A stretch of 64,000 nt of DNA from an uncultured Alphaproteobacteria bacterium (GTDB lineage: Bacteria > Pseudomonadota > Alphaproteobacteria > Caulobacterales > Parvularculaceae): NCBI GenBank assembly GCA_937895955.1, contig CALAZI010000160.1, positions 6,064 through 70,063 on the forward strand, read 5' to 3'. Every line of letters starts with the position of its first letter. The stretch's first letter is position 1. Made by a program: the position numbers and the translations under genes. Positions 16,911 to 25,121 of this stretch are shown here, one piece after another. The notes below the pieces were generated by a model, which saw only the letters and a list, made by a program, of their open reading frames with translations, ran no database searches and was not told the DNA's origin.

Positions 16911-17998
16911 TTTCTACAGTTGAGGTCAGCCATTTCAAGTGCTTCGCTAAATTACGGCTACCTTTTCGCAAACTAACTCTGTTGACAGGTTTTAACGGCG
17001 GCGGCAAGTCAAGCGCATTGCAGCCAGTTTTATTTTTATCGCAATCTCTTCGAGGCAATATCAAGGGTGACGGTTTTTCATTGAATGGTGATCTTGTTGA
17101 GCTTGGAACAGCAGGCGAAGTGATTCATTCAATGGCGGAAAATCGCACTATCGACATTTCGGTCGAAACTGAAAATGGAAACGTTGCCGCATGGGGCCTA
17201 TTCGCTTCACCAAGCCATCGACATCTCACATTGAAGAGTCGCCCGCCGGATTCGTCCGAAATCGAACGTCTATTGCGTAGGATAATTTTCATAAGCGCGA
17301 TTCGAGAAGGAGCATCTGATGCATTCCCTATGCCAAATAGCATTGTCGAAGATTCGATTGATGTTGGAAGAGATGGACGATTTGCACCATATTGGTATGA
17401 TCAAAAATCAGATTTTGAAGTGACCGAGGGACGCAGAATTTCCAGCGAAGCCGCGCCATCGTTTCGTATTCAGTTCGATAGTTGGTTAGGCAGTTTATTT
17501 CCAGGCGCCCAGGTCAACGTCCAACAGCTGACTCAAGTATCCAAACTTTGTTTGCAGTTCCGCTTTTCTGATACGGGTAACTGGAAACGTCCGGCGAATG
17601 TTGGCTACGGCCTCACCTACTCATTTCCAATATTAGTCGCGCTACTTGCAGCCTCCACGGACCAAACCATTTTTATTGACAGCCCCGAGGCTCACCTTCA
17701 TCCAGCCGCACAGTCCGAAATGGGAAGGGTATTAGCTAGCTTCGCAGCTGCTGGTCTGCAAATCGTCGTTGAAACGCACAGCGATCATCTTTTGAATGGG
17801 ATAAGAGTAGCCATAAAAGACGGAATTCTCGCGCCATCGGATGTGGCTGTCCACTTTTTTCAGGGTGCATCAGACAAAGATCATGGTGTATTATCACTCA
17901 GCATAGACGAGAACGGTAGAGTAAGTAACTGGCCCAATGGTTTTTTCGATCAAGGAGAGCGCGATCTTTCAATCTTGTCCGACTGGGGAAAAAAATGA
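16907..17998 (+). CDS. AAA/ABC-type ATPase with DUF3696 tail
   Basis: The 363-residue protein has an ABC/SMC-like P-loop GFNGGGKSS at residues 28-36 and a signature-like YGLTYSFP. The Walker B is FIDSPEAHLHP (Asp258, Glu261) and a switch histidine lies in ETHSDH. The C-terminus (SLSIDENGRV..WPNGFFDQ) matches DUF3696. There is no coiled-coil hook and no TOPRIM domain, so it is an OLD-like ATPase without the nuclease. It overlaps both neighbours by four bases. Such ATPases act as sensors in several antiviral systems. Base composition is markedly more AT-rich than the operons on either side. Confidence 0.88.
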   Translation: MISTVEVSHFKCFAKLRLPFRKLTLLTGFNGGGKSSALQPVLFLSQSLRGNIKGDGFSLNGDLVELGTAGEVIHSMAENRTIDISVETENGNVAAWGLFASPSHRHLTLKSRPPDSSEIERLLRRIIFISAIREGASDAFPMPNSIVEDSIDVGRDGRFAPYWYDQKSDFEVTEGRRISSEAAPSFRIQFDSWLGSLFPGAQVNVQQLTQVSKLCLQFRFSDTGNWKRPANVGYGLTYSFPILVALLAASTDQTIFIDSPEAHLHPAAQSEMGRVLASFAAAGLQIVVETHSDHLLNGIRVAIKDGILAPSDVAVHFFQGASDKDHGVLSLSIDENGRVSNWPNGFFDQGERDLSILSDWGKK

Positions 17999-18957
17999 TG
18001 TTCTATGTGAACGATGCTTCCTTGCAGAAGCAGTTCGCAACTAGTGCCGAATTCATCAACGCATTTACATCATTGCTTCGGCTTCGAGCACTTCCCGGAT
18101 TACAAAATCGCATACGGTCCCAACGTGCTTTGGTGATGGCTCGAGTCACGCCCGAGGCAACATTGAGGGAAGTCATCATAGGAGCGGCTGATCGGGAATT
18201 TCGCCAATCAGCACTCATCTGGTTAGACAAGACCGGACCTTACATTGATGATGACCGCGCCGAAGACGATGACGATTACTTTGAATTCGAACGCCTAGAT
18301 GTTACCGATTCGGGCCTAGGAGAGGCAGCCCGGCGCACAAAGTTTGGCGAGGATTGCGCAACATATAGCTTTGTTGGAGGTCCGATCAATTTTGCGGTAA
18401 CGCCGCTCGAAGTCGATCACGGATTAATAGAAGATCGTTTGGGTACTTATTCAATCAATAACTTTTGGGCCTTTGATAAAACCGTGGAGCAAATAAACAA
18501 TTTAATCTCGGTTCCTAATTCTTGGAAAGAATTACTTGAACTTTGTGAAGAGAATTTTCGTTTCGTACGTATTCACGGGACCATTTTGGACGAATTACAG
18601 AAACAGCCGTATCAAGAAGTGATTGGCTCTGGAGTCATCAAGTTGGTTCGTATCTTGAATGATTATATGGTCGCTGGCTGCAGCTTCGGTTTCGAATGTG
18701 AAAAGTGCAAGGAAATAATCGCTGTTTTTTTTAGTGGAGACAGAGCTCTATTTTCCGCCGAATCAAAAACTAACCAGGAAACCTTCAAAGCGGAATTGAC
18801 TTTTCGTGACCCCGAGGATCACGACCATGTGGTGTTTGCTCATTGGCATGGAAAGATTAGTTATCGTTTTTTTCGCATGCACTTCGAATGGCCGGTGCCT
18901 AATGGCCAAAAATTTGTGAAGGTCGCTTACATTGGCCCAAAGATAACCAGGTCTTAG
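17995..18957 (+). CDS. Unknown third protein of the DUF262/DUF3696 operon
   Basis: This 320-residue soluble protein starts in an ATGATG overlap with the ATPase stop. I do not recognise a family. It has an acidic patch around residue 85 (DDDRAEDDDDYFEFE) and a cysteine group CSFGFECEKC near residue 230 that could bind a metal. No membrane segment is visible. Strict translational coupling with the ATPase argues for a functional partnership, possibly as effector or specificity subunit. The trio of ATPase, DUF262 protein and third protein recalls the three-gene Menshen defence system, but I cannot verify this from the sequence. Confidence 0.75.
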   Translation: MMFYVNDASLQKQFATSAEFINAFTSLLRLRALPGLQNRIRSQRALVMARVTPEATLREVIIGAADREFRQSALIWLDKTGPYIDDDRAEDDDDYFEFERLDVTDSGLGEAARRTKFGEDCATYSFVGGPINFAVTPLEVDHGLIEDRLGTYSINNFWAFDKTVEQINNLISVPNSWKELLELCEENFRFVRIHGTILDELQKQPYQEVIGSGVIKLVRILNDYMVAGCSFGFECEKCKEIIAVFFSGDRALFSAESKTNQETFKAELTFRDPEDHDHVVFAHWHGKISYRFFRMHFEWPVPNGQKFVKVAYIGPKITRS

Positions 18958-18967
18958 AGCCAACATC

Positions 18968-18988
18968 CAGCATACTCTTTTTATGCTG
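18968..18988. terminator. Possible small hairpin between convergent genes
   Basis: CAGCAT and ATGCTG form a 6-base stem around a 9-base T-rich loop, between the stop of the plus-strand operon and the stop of the minus-strand membrane protein gene. It overlaps the latter's last codons. The stem is short, so this is only a candidate bidirectional terminator. Confidence 0.25.
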
Positions 18989-20039
18989 CCCCTCGCCGAT
19001 TATCATTCGCGAAGAAGTCCTTCCAGAATCCGCTAATAAATGGAAAGAACATTAGAACAACAACAATACGAAAGCAAAAAACGATCGACGTAAAGAACCA
19101 TTTTTCTGTATTGTGTGTTATAGCATGATATTTCCCGCGACCAGGGTAGAAATCTCGGGCGTCCCATCCGAATACCTCAATCATGTCAAAGGGAACGAAT
19201 GTTCTGGCTGATTGATCTGCAAAATATAAGAATAAATCACGCTTACTGGGAGGTTGCGTCGCATTCTTGATGTTTTCGGCGACTGCGAATACTTTATTTT
19301 TCTCTAATTCATCAGCCGTCAAGGCTTCACGCGCCGACACGTAGCCGATCCACTTTTCAAGCGTCTCTTGGTTGAGCTGCCGAAAAACAAATCTTTGAGC
19401 ACCTAGCTGAGCCGCGTCAATTTCAATTTTGTTGATGCGAGTTTGAACGTAACCGCTTTGAGGTTGAAATCGGTCATACGTCAGGTCTGCGAATAGATAG
19501 CAAGCCGCGAATACTCCGAGCACGGCACCGACCAGCTTCAAAATGTATGAATATCGGCCGATCGCCTTTGTAAGCAGGAATACGTAACCTAGCGCCCAAA
19601 CTACAAAAACTACCGATTGTCCAAATGCAAGGTAGGCATTTGAGTGATAAGCGGTGGCTAAACGAAACAACTCATATGGAGCCGCAATGAGCACGATTGC
19701 AGACGAAACCCCTACAAAAGCAGCAATAGGGAGCATGCGCATGAAAGGAGAAGTAAAGTTTGTGCCCGAGCCAGGCGTTGAGCCGAGAACGGCAAAAGCT
19801 AGCGCCCAAACCAATCCGATTGATATGCCAACTCCAGTTCCTATTGCTATTGTAGTAATCCTTGAAGATTCATCTACTGTATAATATACGTGCAATATTT
19901 GGAACTGAGTAAAACATTGCTGTACGAACCTAATTGAAAGGAATGCAAATAATAGCTTCAGTAAAATCCTGTCAGTGCGATTTGCCCAGCCTCTCGGCAA
20001 ATATGCTAATGTTGACGAGAGAAAGTTTGCCTGTTTCAT
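18981..20039 (-). CDS. Unknown multi-pass membrane protein
   Basis: A 352-residue protein with about six hydrophobic segments: residues 25-45, 63-85, 103-125, 140-158, 165-188 and one near the C-terminus (320-340). A soluble domain of roughly 130 residues lies between the last two. The start is supported by a GGGGG run about ten bases upstream. I do not recognise the family. It converges on the DUF262 operon with a gap of only 23 bases and shares its AT-rich composition, so it may belong to the same imported block. A small coding frame lies immediately upstream on the same strand. Confidence 0.7.
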   Translation of the reverse strand: MKQANFLSSTLAYLPRGWANRTDRILLKLLFAFLSIRFVQQCFTQFQILHVYYTVDESSRITTIAIGTGVGISIGLVWALAFAVLGSTPGSGTNFTSPFMRMLPIAAFVGVSSAIVLIAAPYELFRLATAYHSNAYLAFGQSVVFVVWALGYVFLLTKAIGRYSYILKLVGAVLGVFAACYLFADLTYDRFQPQSGYVQTRINKIEIDAAQLGAQRFVFRQLNQETLEKWIGYVSAREALTADELEKNKVFAVAENIKNATQPPSKRDLFLYFADQSARTFVPFDMIEVFGWDARDFYPGRGKYHAITHNTEKWFFTSIVFCFRIVVVLMFFPFISGFWKDFFANDNRRGAA

Positions 20040-20045
20040 GATTTG

Positions 20046-20270
20046 TCAGCCCCCTACCCCGGTGCATTCGAACAAGTAGAAGTCCGTGTCACCCTCCAGC
20101 CGAAAAGAATGCTGCATTAGACAATTCTTATTGCCAACATTGTTTGGCAAAAATGGTCGGGTGAGTTGCGTCCTTACAACATGGCGGTCGTCAGGATTTG
20201 CCTCGGCAAGCGTGTCAAATTGGAAAGAGTATGGCTCGGTTTGGCGAGTCGTCCAATTTGATCCGTTCAC
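20046..20270 (-). CDS. Small hypothetical protein upstream of the membrane protein gene
   Basis: A 74-residue frame from a GTG at 20270 ends seven bases before the membrane protein start. The frame stays open upstream to about 20345 with plausible protein-like content including a Cys-rich stretch (AEICSGGSGVN), but without an ATG. It may therefore be a 5'-truncated gene cut near the island border. No family is recognised. Same-strand coupling to the next gene is the main support. Confidence 0.4.
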   Translation of the reverse strand: MNGSNWTTRQTEPYSFQFDTLAEANPDDRHVVRTQLTRPFLPNNVGNKNCLMQHSFRLEGDTDFYLFECTGVGG

Positions 20271-20349
20271 ACCCGAACCGCCGCTGCAAATTTCAGCGTT
20301 GGTATACTTGTTGGCATATCGCGATTTTGAAAACTTTTTAATTTATTGA

Positions 20350-20716
20350 TTTCAAAGCGCTATTCCATGTATGTGATTTCTCTTCTGGCACCAATTCCAG
20401 CGACAATGTCAGACATGCGCGGCAATTGACGCCGTAACCGGCGTTCCTTGAGACCATTTCGCTTTTTCAAGGAAATGGCGCGAGTGACGGGGCTCGAACC
20501 CGCGACCTCCGGCGTGACAGTTTTGGGATGTCATGTTTTCCGAAATTTTCCCCTGTTTTATCTAATGTGATTTAGCCTGATTTTTCAGCACCTTAGTGGA
20601 CTTTCGGCGTCAAAAAAGTTAAACTTGGTTGTCCGAATTTGGATCGAATTTGACGCCGTTTGGTACCCCCTAGGTACCCCGCCGACCTCCGGCGTTATGG
20701 AAATAGGTACCTGAAA
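20350..20716. other. Gene-free boundary region with attachment-site material
   Basis: No gene is seen. The stretch holds the tRNA-Asp 3' fragment (20476-20520). A 13-base word CGACCTCCGGCGT occurs inside that fragment (20503-20515) and again at 20683-20695, and GGTACC words lie at about 20661-20677 and again near 20706. The block lies directly upstream of the second integrase gene and most likely includes its attachment and arm sites. Confidence 0.5.
20476..20520 (-). other. 3' half of a tRNA-Asp(GTC) gene: putative ICE attachment site
   Basis: Read on the minus strand, the fragment starts at the anticodon loop CTGTCAC (anticodon GTC). It continues through the 3' anticodon stem GCCGG, the variable loop, a perfect-length T arm (GCGGG/CCCGT with loop TTCGAGC) and the acceptor strand CACTCGC, and ends in G-CCA. 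The 5' half is missing: sequence beyond 20520 does not pair. This is the form of an att repeat left when an element inserts in a tRNA 3' end. The missing 5' side faces the integrase at 20717, so the element should extend rightward. Confidence 0.8.
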
Positions 20717-22009
20717 ATGCCTCGCCGAAATATAGAACGACTTACAAAACGTAGTGTCGATCAACTCAAGCCAATAGATGGCCGCGACTACTCAGTGTGG
20801 GATGCAGAACTGACCGGTTTCGGGGTTCGGGTCAAACCATCTGGCGTCAAATCGTTCCAGATCAAATACCGCACCGCAACCGGCGACCAACGCAAAACAA
20901 CCTTGGGCAAATACGGCGCTCTCACCGTCGAGAAAGCTCGTAAACTGGCACTCGTCGAACTCGGCAAGGTCGCCGCCGGCGCCGACCCTGTCGGCGAGGC
21001 CCGTGAATACAAAAACGGAATGACGATTACCGAACTCTGCGACCGATATTTTACAGAAGCAGAAGCCGGCCGAATTCTTCATCGAAACCGTCCGAAAAAG
21101 CCTTCGACATTGGCGGTGGATAAAGGGCGGATCGAAAGGCACATAAAACCCCTGCTTGGCAAAAAGCGAATCGCCGACCTGAAACGGATGGATATCGAAC
21201 GCTTTATGTATGACGTTCGCGATGGAAAAACCGCAGTCGACGTCAAGACCGGACCGAGACGCCGCTCGATTGTCCGCGGCGGAGCGCAGGTAGGCGCCAA
21301 GTCCGTTCATCTGCTCTCCGCAATGTACAAATTCGCCATGCGGTCAGGATGGGTCGAAGACAATCCTTGCCTGAATATCGATAAACCAGCGGAGGGCAAA
21401 CGGACGCGATTCCTATCAGAGGCTGAGTATAAGGCGATCGGCCTCGCGCTGGTTCGGGCCAGAGAGCTGGAACTCAGCCCTACCCTAATGAACGCCGCCG
21501 TCGCCCTCATGCTCACCGGCTGCAGAAGAGGAGAAATATTGAATCTGAATTGGGTCGAGATTGACCCTCAAAGTCGCTGCCTCCGGCTTCAGGATTCAAA
21601 GACCGGACCGCAGCTACGTCCTTGCGGAAAAGCGGCGTTTGATCATTTATCGTCGCTTCCACATGAAATGGATTCCAATTGGGTGTTTCCGTCTGAACTG
21701 TGCGACGGGCCCATCAAAGAAATCAGAAAATTTCTGGCCTGGCTTATGAAGGAATCAGGGGTCAGCGGAGTAACGCCTCACGTCTTCAGACATAGTTATG
21801 CCACGGTGGCCTTTGAATTGGGATATAGCGAGCTAATCATTGCCGGCCTGCTCGGGCACAAGCTGTCGAGCGTAACAAGCCGATATGCACATCGTGTTGA
21901 TTATGTTCTTGCGGACGCTGCCGACCGCGTCAGTGAAACGATTCTTCACCGCTTAAATGCAAATGAAGACTCCTCAATTAACAGTAGTAGCATTTCCGAG
22001 GCAGCGTAA
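20717..22009 (+). CDS. int: Tyrosine integrase of the ICE
   Basis: I start the protein at the ATG at 20717 (MPRRNIE, 430 residues); the frame is open further upstream but runs through repeat DNA. It has a DUF4102 arm-binding domain (residues 10-100), a core-binding domain, and a catalytic domain with Arg270 in TGCRRGE, Lys295, His355 and Arg358 in HVFR, His381 in LLGHK and nucleophile Tyr390. All catalytic residues are present. The gene reads away from the tRNA-Asp fragment, the usual arrangement for a site-specific ICE integrase. It converges on the AlpA-like gene with an 11-base gap. Confidence 0.93.
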   Translation: MPRRNIERLTKRSVDQLKPIDGRDYSVWDAELTGFGVRVKPSGVKSFQIKYRTATGDQRKTTLGKYGALTVEKARKLALVELGKVAAGADPVGEAREYKNGMTITELCDRYFTEAEAGRILHRNRPKKPSTLAVDKGRIERHIKPLLGKKRIADLKRMDIERFMYDVRDGKTAVDVKTGPRRRSIVRGGAQVGAKSVHLLSAMYKFAMRSGWVEDNPCLNIDKPAEGKRTRFLSEAEYKAIGLALVRARELELSPTLMNAAVALMLTGCRRGEILNLNWVEIDPQSRCLRLQDSKTGPQLRPCGKAAFDHLSSLPHEMDSNWVFPSELCDGPIKEIRKFLAWLMKESGVSGVTPHVFRHSYATVAFELGYSELIIAGLLGHKLSSVTSRYAHRVDYVLADAADRVSETILHRLNANEDSSINSSSISEAA

Positions 22010-22020
22010 TCCTATGCCGG

Positions 22021-22257
22021 CTAGCGCGCCGAGAGTTCGCTAGTAGATTGCACCAACCGGCGTGAAAGATACGCATCTAGATCTGTACGACGATATCGGA
22101 CAAGGCGACCAACCTTGATGAACGGAGGCCCTTCACCGTATACGCGCCACTTATTCAATGTCGCTGCTTTCAAGCCGAGATACTGTGCTGCTTCTTCGTT
22201 GTTGAGCCGATCCTTTTTAGTCACATCGGTTTGATAGTTTCTTGCTGCAAGCGACAT
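22021..22257 (-). CDS. AlpA/helix-turn-helix excisionase-like protein
   Basis: A 78-residue protein with the helix-turn-helix layout NNEEAAQYLGLKAATLNKWR followed by the wing (GPPFIKVGRLVRYRRTDLDAYL), typical of MerR/AlpA-type excisionases (HTH_17). An AGGAG lies seven bases upstream of the ATG. It faces the ICE integrase and is the likely directionality factor or its activator. It is the last of the minus-strand transfer genes. Confidence 0.85.
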   Translation of the reverse strand: MSLAARNYQTDVTKKDRLNNEEAAQYLGLKAATLNKWRVYGEGPPFIKVGRLVRYRRTDLDAYLSRRLVQSTSELSAR

Positions 22258-22302
22258 TTCACACTCCTACTCTCAACAGAACGAAGTTTGCTGATTTAGC
22301 TT

Positions 22303-22620
22303 TTACGAGTTACGCGACCTGCTCCAAACCAGAGCGCCGGTCCCGTCGTCCGCATTCTCAAAAAACGCCGCGCGGACGGGAGCGGCAAAGCTCGGATCAT
22401 CGAGTTCAACGCTGAGAAATGACTTCTTGTCCTCGCCGGTGCTGTTCGAACGCCAGGCGGCGCCAAGCTCTGCGCCACCGGCGATAATCCGAAAGTCCGG
22501 CGCTTTCTTATTGCCGTTCTTATCGTTGGCGACGATTTTCGCTTTCACGTTGATTGTCATGGTTCGGATCGTTCCGACGTATCCATCCGGGCTTTTCGAA
22601 AATGTGCCGATTACGCTCAT
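22303..22620 (-). CDS. DUF736 family protein
   Basis: A 105-residue protein matching DUF736 by its start (IGTFSKSPDGYVGTIRTMT), the central DFRIIAGGAELGAAW and the closing ALVWSRSR. DUF736 proteins are common on alphaproteobacterial plasmids and ICEs next to transfer genes, and their function is unknown. A perfect AAAGGAG precedes the start, which overlaps the DUF2274 stop by four bases. Confidence 0.88.
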   Translation of the reverse strand: MSVIGTFSKSPDGYVGTIRTMTINVKAKIVANDKNGNKKAPDFRIIAGGAELGAAWRSNSTGEDKKSFLSVELDDPSFAAPVRAAFFENADDGTGALVWSRSRNS

Positions 22621-22862
22621 TTTGAAGTCTCCTTTGTTTTCACGGGTTGATGAAGGGTTTTGCGCGCCCGCCGGAAGGACCGATCGCTTTCCAGGAAGTT
22701 TTCAATCATTAACGCTGCGACTTCCGGGATCGACGCCTTCGCGCCATAGGCGCGCTCATGAAGCGCCGCATAATCGACAAGCGCTTCGTGAACGGGGGGC
22801 GCGAGCGATATGTTGAGCTTGATCGGGGCGCGTTCCGGAATCGGGCCGAGTTTTAGGCTCAT
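22617..22862 (-). CDS. DUF2274 family protein
   Basis: An 81-residue protein with the DUF2274 pattern: LKLGPIPERAPIKLNISLAP near the start, then LVDYAALHERAYG and a helical region ending FLESDRSF. It resembles a small ribbon-helix-helix-like protein. It sits between trbI and DUF736 with four-base overlaps on both sides, a conserved position at the end of trb clusters in this ICE type. Function is unknown, possibly regulatory. Confidence 0.88.
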   Translation of the reverse strand: MSLKLGPIPERAPIKLNISLAPPVHEALVDYAALHERAYGAKASIPEVAALMIENFLESDRSFRRARKTLHQPVKTKETSK

Positions 22863-24127
22863 CGGATCGCTCCTTCCGCTTCATACGGGCGAAGAACGAG
22901 ATCTTTGTGAACGATTATGCGGAACGGCCATCCGGGCCTGATCCTGATTGTCGGTTGGATGTCGAGATTCCGCTGGACAATTCTTTGGCCGGCCTGATTT
23001 GCGGATGACTGCGCGGACTCTCTGAGCGCCTCTACCAGATCGCTTTCAGTGTCGCCGAATGACAATTCCGTTCCGACGCCGAGTAATGTCGAAAGGACGA
23101 TGCCTTTCAGCAAGCGGAATGTATGAAAGTCCACCTTGTCGGCGAGCCCGGCGTAACCGGATACGTCGCTCGCTGGCATGTTTTCGATTACGATGGATGC
23201 GCCGTCCGGATAGATTATTCGAGACCAGACCAAAAGAGCTCGGGATTGTCCAAACGCGATGACGCTGTCGTATCGGCCGATAATTTTAGCGCCCTGAGGG
23301 ATCAGCACATATTGGCCGCTCACCGTGTCGTAAACATTTTGCGTGACCTGCGCGACGACCGTTCCTGGCAAGTCGGAATTGACGCCCGTGATCAGGCTTG
23401 CCGGGATAATCGAACCGGCCATGACTTCGAATGGCGTTTCCGGGTCTTCGAGACGGTGGCTGTTATCAGTTGCGGAATCGAGGTCCCCCTCCAGAAACTG
23501 AAGTTTGCGGAACTGTCGGCTCGGATCGTTTTCGCGTTCGCTGCCGAACGGCGCCGGCGTCGCTGCGGCGCCTTGAAAGGCCGATGCAATATCAAAAGGC
23601 GACACGCGTTCCGGCGCGCTTTCTCTACTGATCGCCTGGACTGCTGGTGTCGATAGTTGAAAGAACACCCCTGCCTCGCGCGCATCGGCGGCCATCTGCG
23701 CTTCCCGGAGCGCCGCCTCTCTCGCCGCATCGGCCTCGGGCGAATTCCGAAACGGCGCGACGGGCGGCGGCGCCGAGAGATCGATTTCCGACGGGACCGA
23801 ACCTTGCGCCGCCTGCTGCGCGCGAAGAAGCGCTGCGCCAAGATCGCCTGGCAACGGGTCGCCAAGCGGCGGGCGGATATCGGCGTAACTCGCCGGCAAC
23901 GCCTCTAGCCCTTCGGCGGTCGGCTTCGTATCCACATTGTACAGCTCTTGAGGGCGCGCATCGCTCGCCGCGCGCGGCGGTTTCAAGGCAATGCTTGTTG
24001 CGGCGAAGATGACGAGCGCCGCTCCGCCCGCGGCCAGCATCAGCGCGTTCTTGTTAAGACGCGTGACGGGCCTCGGTCTGGGCCGCAGTTCGAGCGTCGA
24101 TGGGTCTACTTTTTCACGTTCGGTCAC
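22859..24127 (-). CDS. trbI: TrbI/VirB10 conjugation channel protein
   Basis: The 422-residue protein has a short cytoplasmic N-terminus, one membrane segment (residues 28-46, LMLAAGGAALVIFAATSIAL), a proline-rich periplasmic linker and a conserved C-terminal beta-barrel domain. The last contains VLIPQGAKIIGRYDS, VWSRIIYPDG and the end region PGWPFRIIVHKDLVL. This is VirB10, which spans both membranes and links ATPase energy to the outer-membrane core. It overlaps trbG by four bases. Confidence 0.93.
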   Translation of the reverse strand: MTEREKVDPSTLELRPRPRPVTRLNKNALMLAAGGAALVIFAATSIALKPPRAASDARPQELYNVDTKPTAEGLEALPASYADIRPPLGDPLPGDLGAALLRAQQAAQGSVPSEIDLSAPPPVAPFRNSPEADAAREAALREAQMAADAREAGVFFQLSTPAVQAISRESAPERVSPFDIASAFQGAAATPAPFGSERENDPSRQFRKLQFLEGDLDSATDNSHRLEDPETPFEVMAGSIIPASLITGVNSDLPGTVVAQVTQNVYDTVSGQYVLIPQGAKIIGRYDSVIAFGQSRALLVWSRIIYPDGASIVIENMPASDVSGYAGLADKVDFHTFRLLKGIVLSTLLGVGTELSFGDTESDLVEALRESAQSSANQAGQRIVQRNLDIQPTIRIRPGWPFRIIVHKDLVLRPYEAEGAIR

Positions 24128-25110
24128 GACCGCCTCTTCAGATCGGTTCTTACAATCCGAACGACATCCTGTTTCTTCCCGCCGAGACGCAATTCAGCGG
24201 CTGCAAAGAGACGATCGACGACATAGTAGTTGCCGCGCATGCGGTAATTGACGAGTTCAGGATCTCCTTTTCGTCCGAGAACGAATAGCGGCGGCGCTTC
24301 GCCTTGCGATATGTTCTCAGGGAACTGAATGAACACCTGACGCCCGTCATCGAAGACGCGGACAGGGCGCCAGTGCGGTTTGTCGCCCTCGATTTCATAT
24401 CGAAACTGCAAATCGCCAGGCGATACGCCCGCAGAGACGATCATTTCATCGCGCTTGCGCAACTGTTCGTTCTCGTCACGGCGGCGTTTGAATTGGTCTT
24501 GCGGATAGGTCCAGGAAATCGCCGCCATATAGGTTTCGCGAAACGAGCGCATTTCGAGGTGATAGGCGCGGCGATCCGTTGTGATGACAAGGTTCGTTTT
24601 CAGGTCCGGCGCAATGGGCTTTACGAGAATATGCACGCGCTCGCCGCCATTGTTTCCATAGGGCCCGCCGCTGGTCGTATCGCCGACAATCCAGCGAACC
24701 GTGTCGCCGGCGGAAACCGAATAGAGAATTTCGCCTGGCTCCAGCGCGATATCCGTCACCTGCTCCGGCGCCGCATAAAGTCGATAAAGAGCGCCGTCCA
24801 TGAAGGGATAGACCTGCACGGCATTGAGAAACCGGTCGAGGTCGGGCTCCACCTTGGCGCGGTCGTTTGCAGCGTCGATCCGTTCGAACGGGGCAAGCGA
24901 TGGCGGCGGCGCGGGTTCTTCTTTCGGCTTCAATTGTCCGGGCAAAGGATAAGGCCTTGCGGTCTCGACAATCTCGCGTACTGGTTCGTCCGCGCCAAAG
25001 GCGATCTCTCGCGCGGGCTTCATTGGCGCTGGATCAAGCGGCGCCTCAAACTTCGCCGTTTCACACCCGGCTAATCCGGCGACGCTTGCTGCGAATAATA
25101 AACGCCTCAT
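24124..25110 (-). CDS. trbG: TrbG/VirB9 conjugation protein, lipoprotein form
   Basis: I start at the ATG at 25110 because AGGAGG lies six to seven bases upstream and this places a signal sequence first. The protein of 328 residues begins MRRLLFAASVAGLAGCE, a lipobox with Cys16. The VirB9/CagX domain follows, with VQVYPFMDGALYRLY near the start and FDDGRQVFIQFPENI plus the C-terminal MRGNYYVVDRLFAAAELRLG. It forms part of the outer-membrane core complex with TrbI. Carrying its own lipid anchor fits the absence of a separate TrbH lipoprotein gene. Confidence 0.92.
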   Translation of the reverse strand: MRRLLFAASVAGLAGCETAKFEAPLDPAPMKPAREIAFGADEPVREIVETARPYPLPGQLKPKEEPAPPPSLAPFERIDAANDRAKVEPDLDRFLNAVQVYPFMDGALYRLYAAPEQVTDIALEPGEILYSVSAGDTVRWIVGDTTSGGPYGNNGGERVHILVKPIAPDLKTNLVITTDRRAYHLEMRSFRETYMAAISWTYPQDQFKRRRDENEQLRKRDEMIVSAGVSPGDLQFRYEIEGDKPHWRPVRVFDDGRQVFIQFPENISQGEAPPLFVLGRKGDPELVNYRMRGNYYVVDRLFAAAELRLGGKKQDVVRIVRTDLKRRS

Positions 25111-25121
25111 ACCAAGCCTCC

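Noticed and set aside
24304..25074. 256-codon plus-strand frame
   Set aside because: It is antisense to trbG, which has a clear lipobox and VirB9 motifs.
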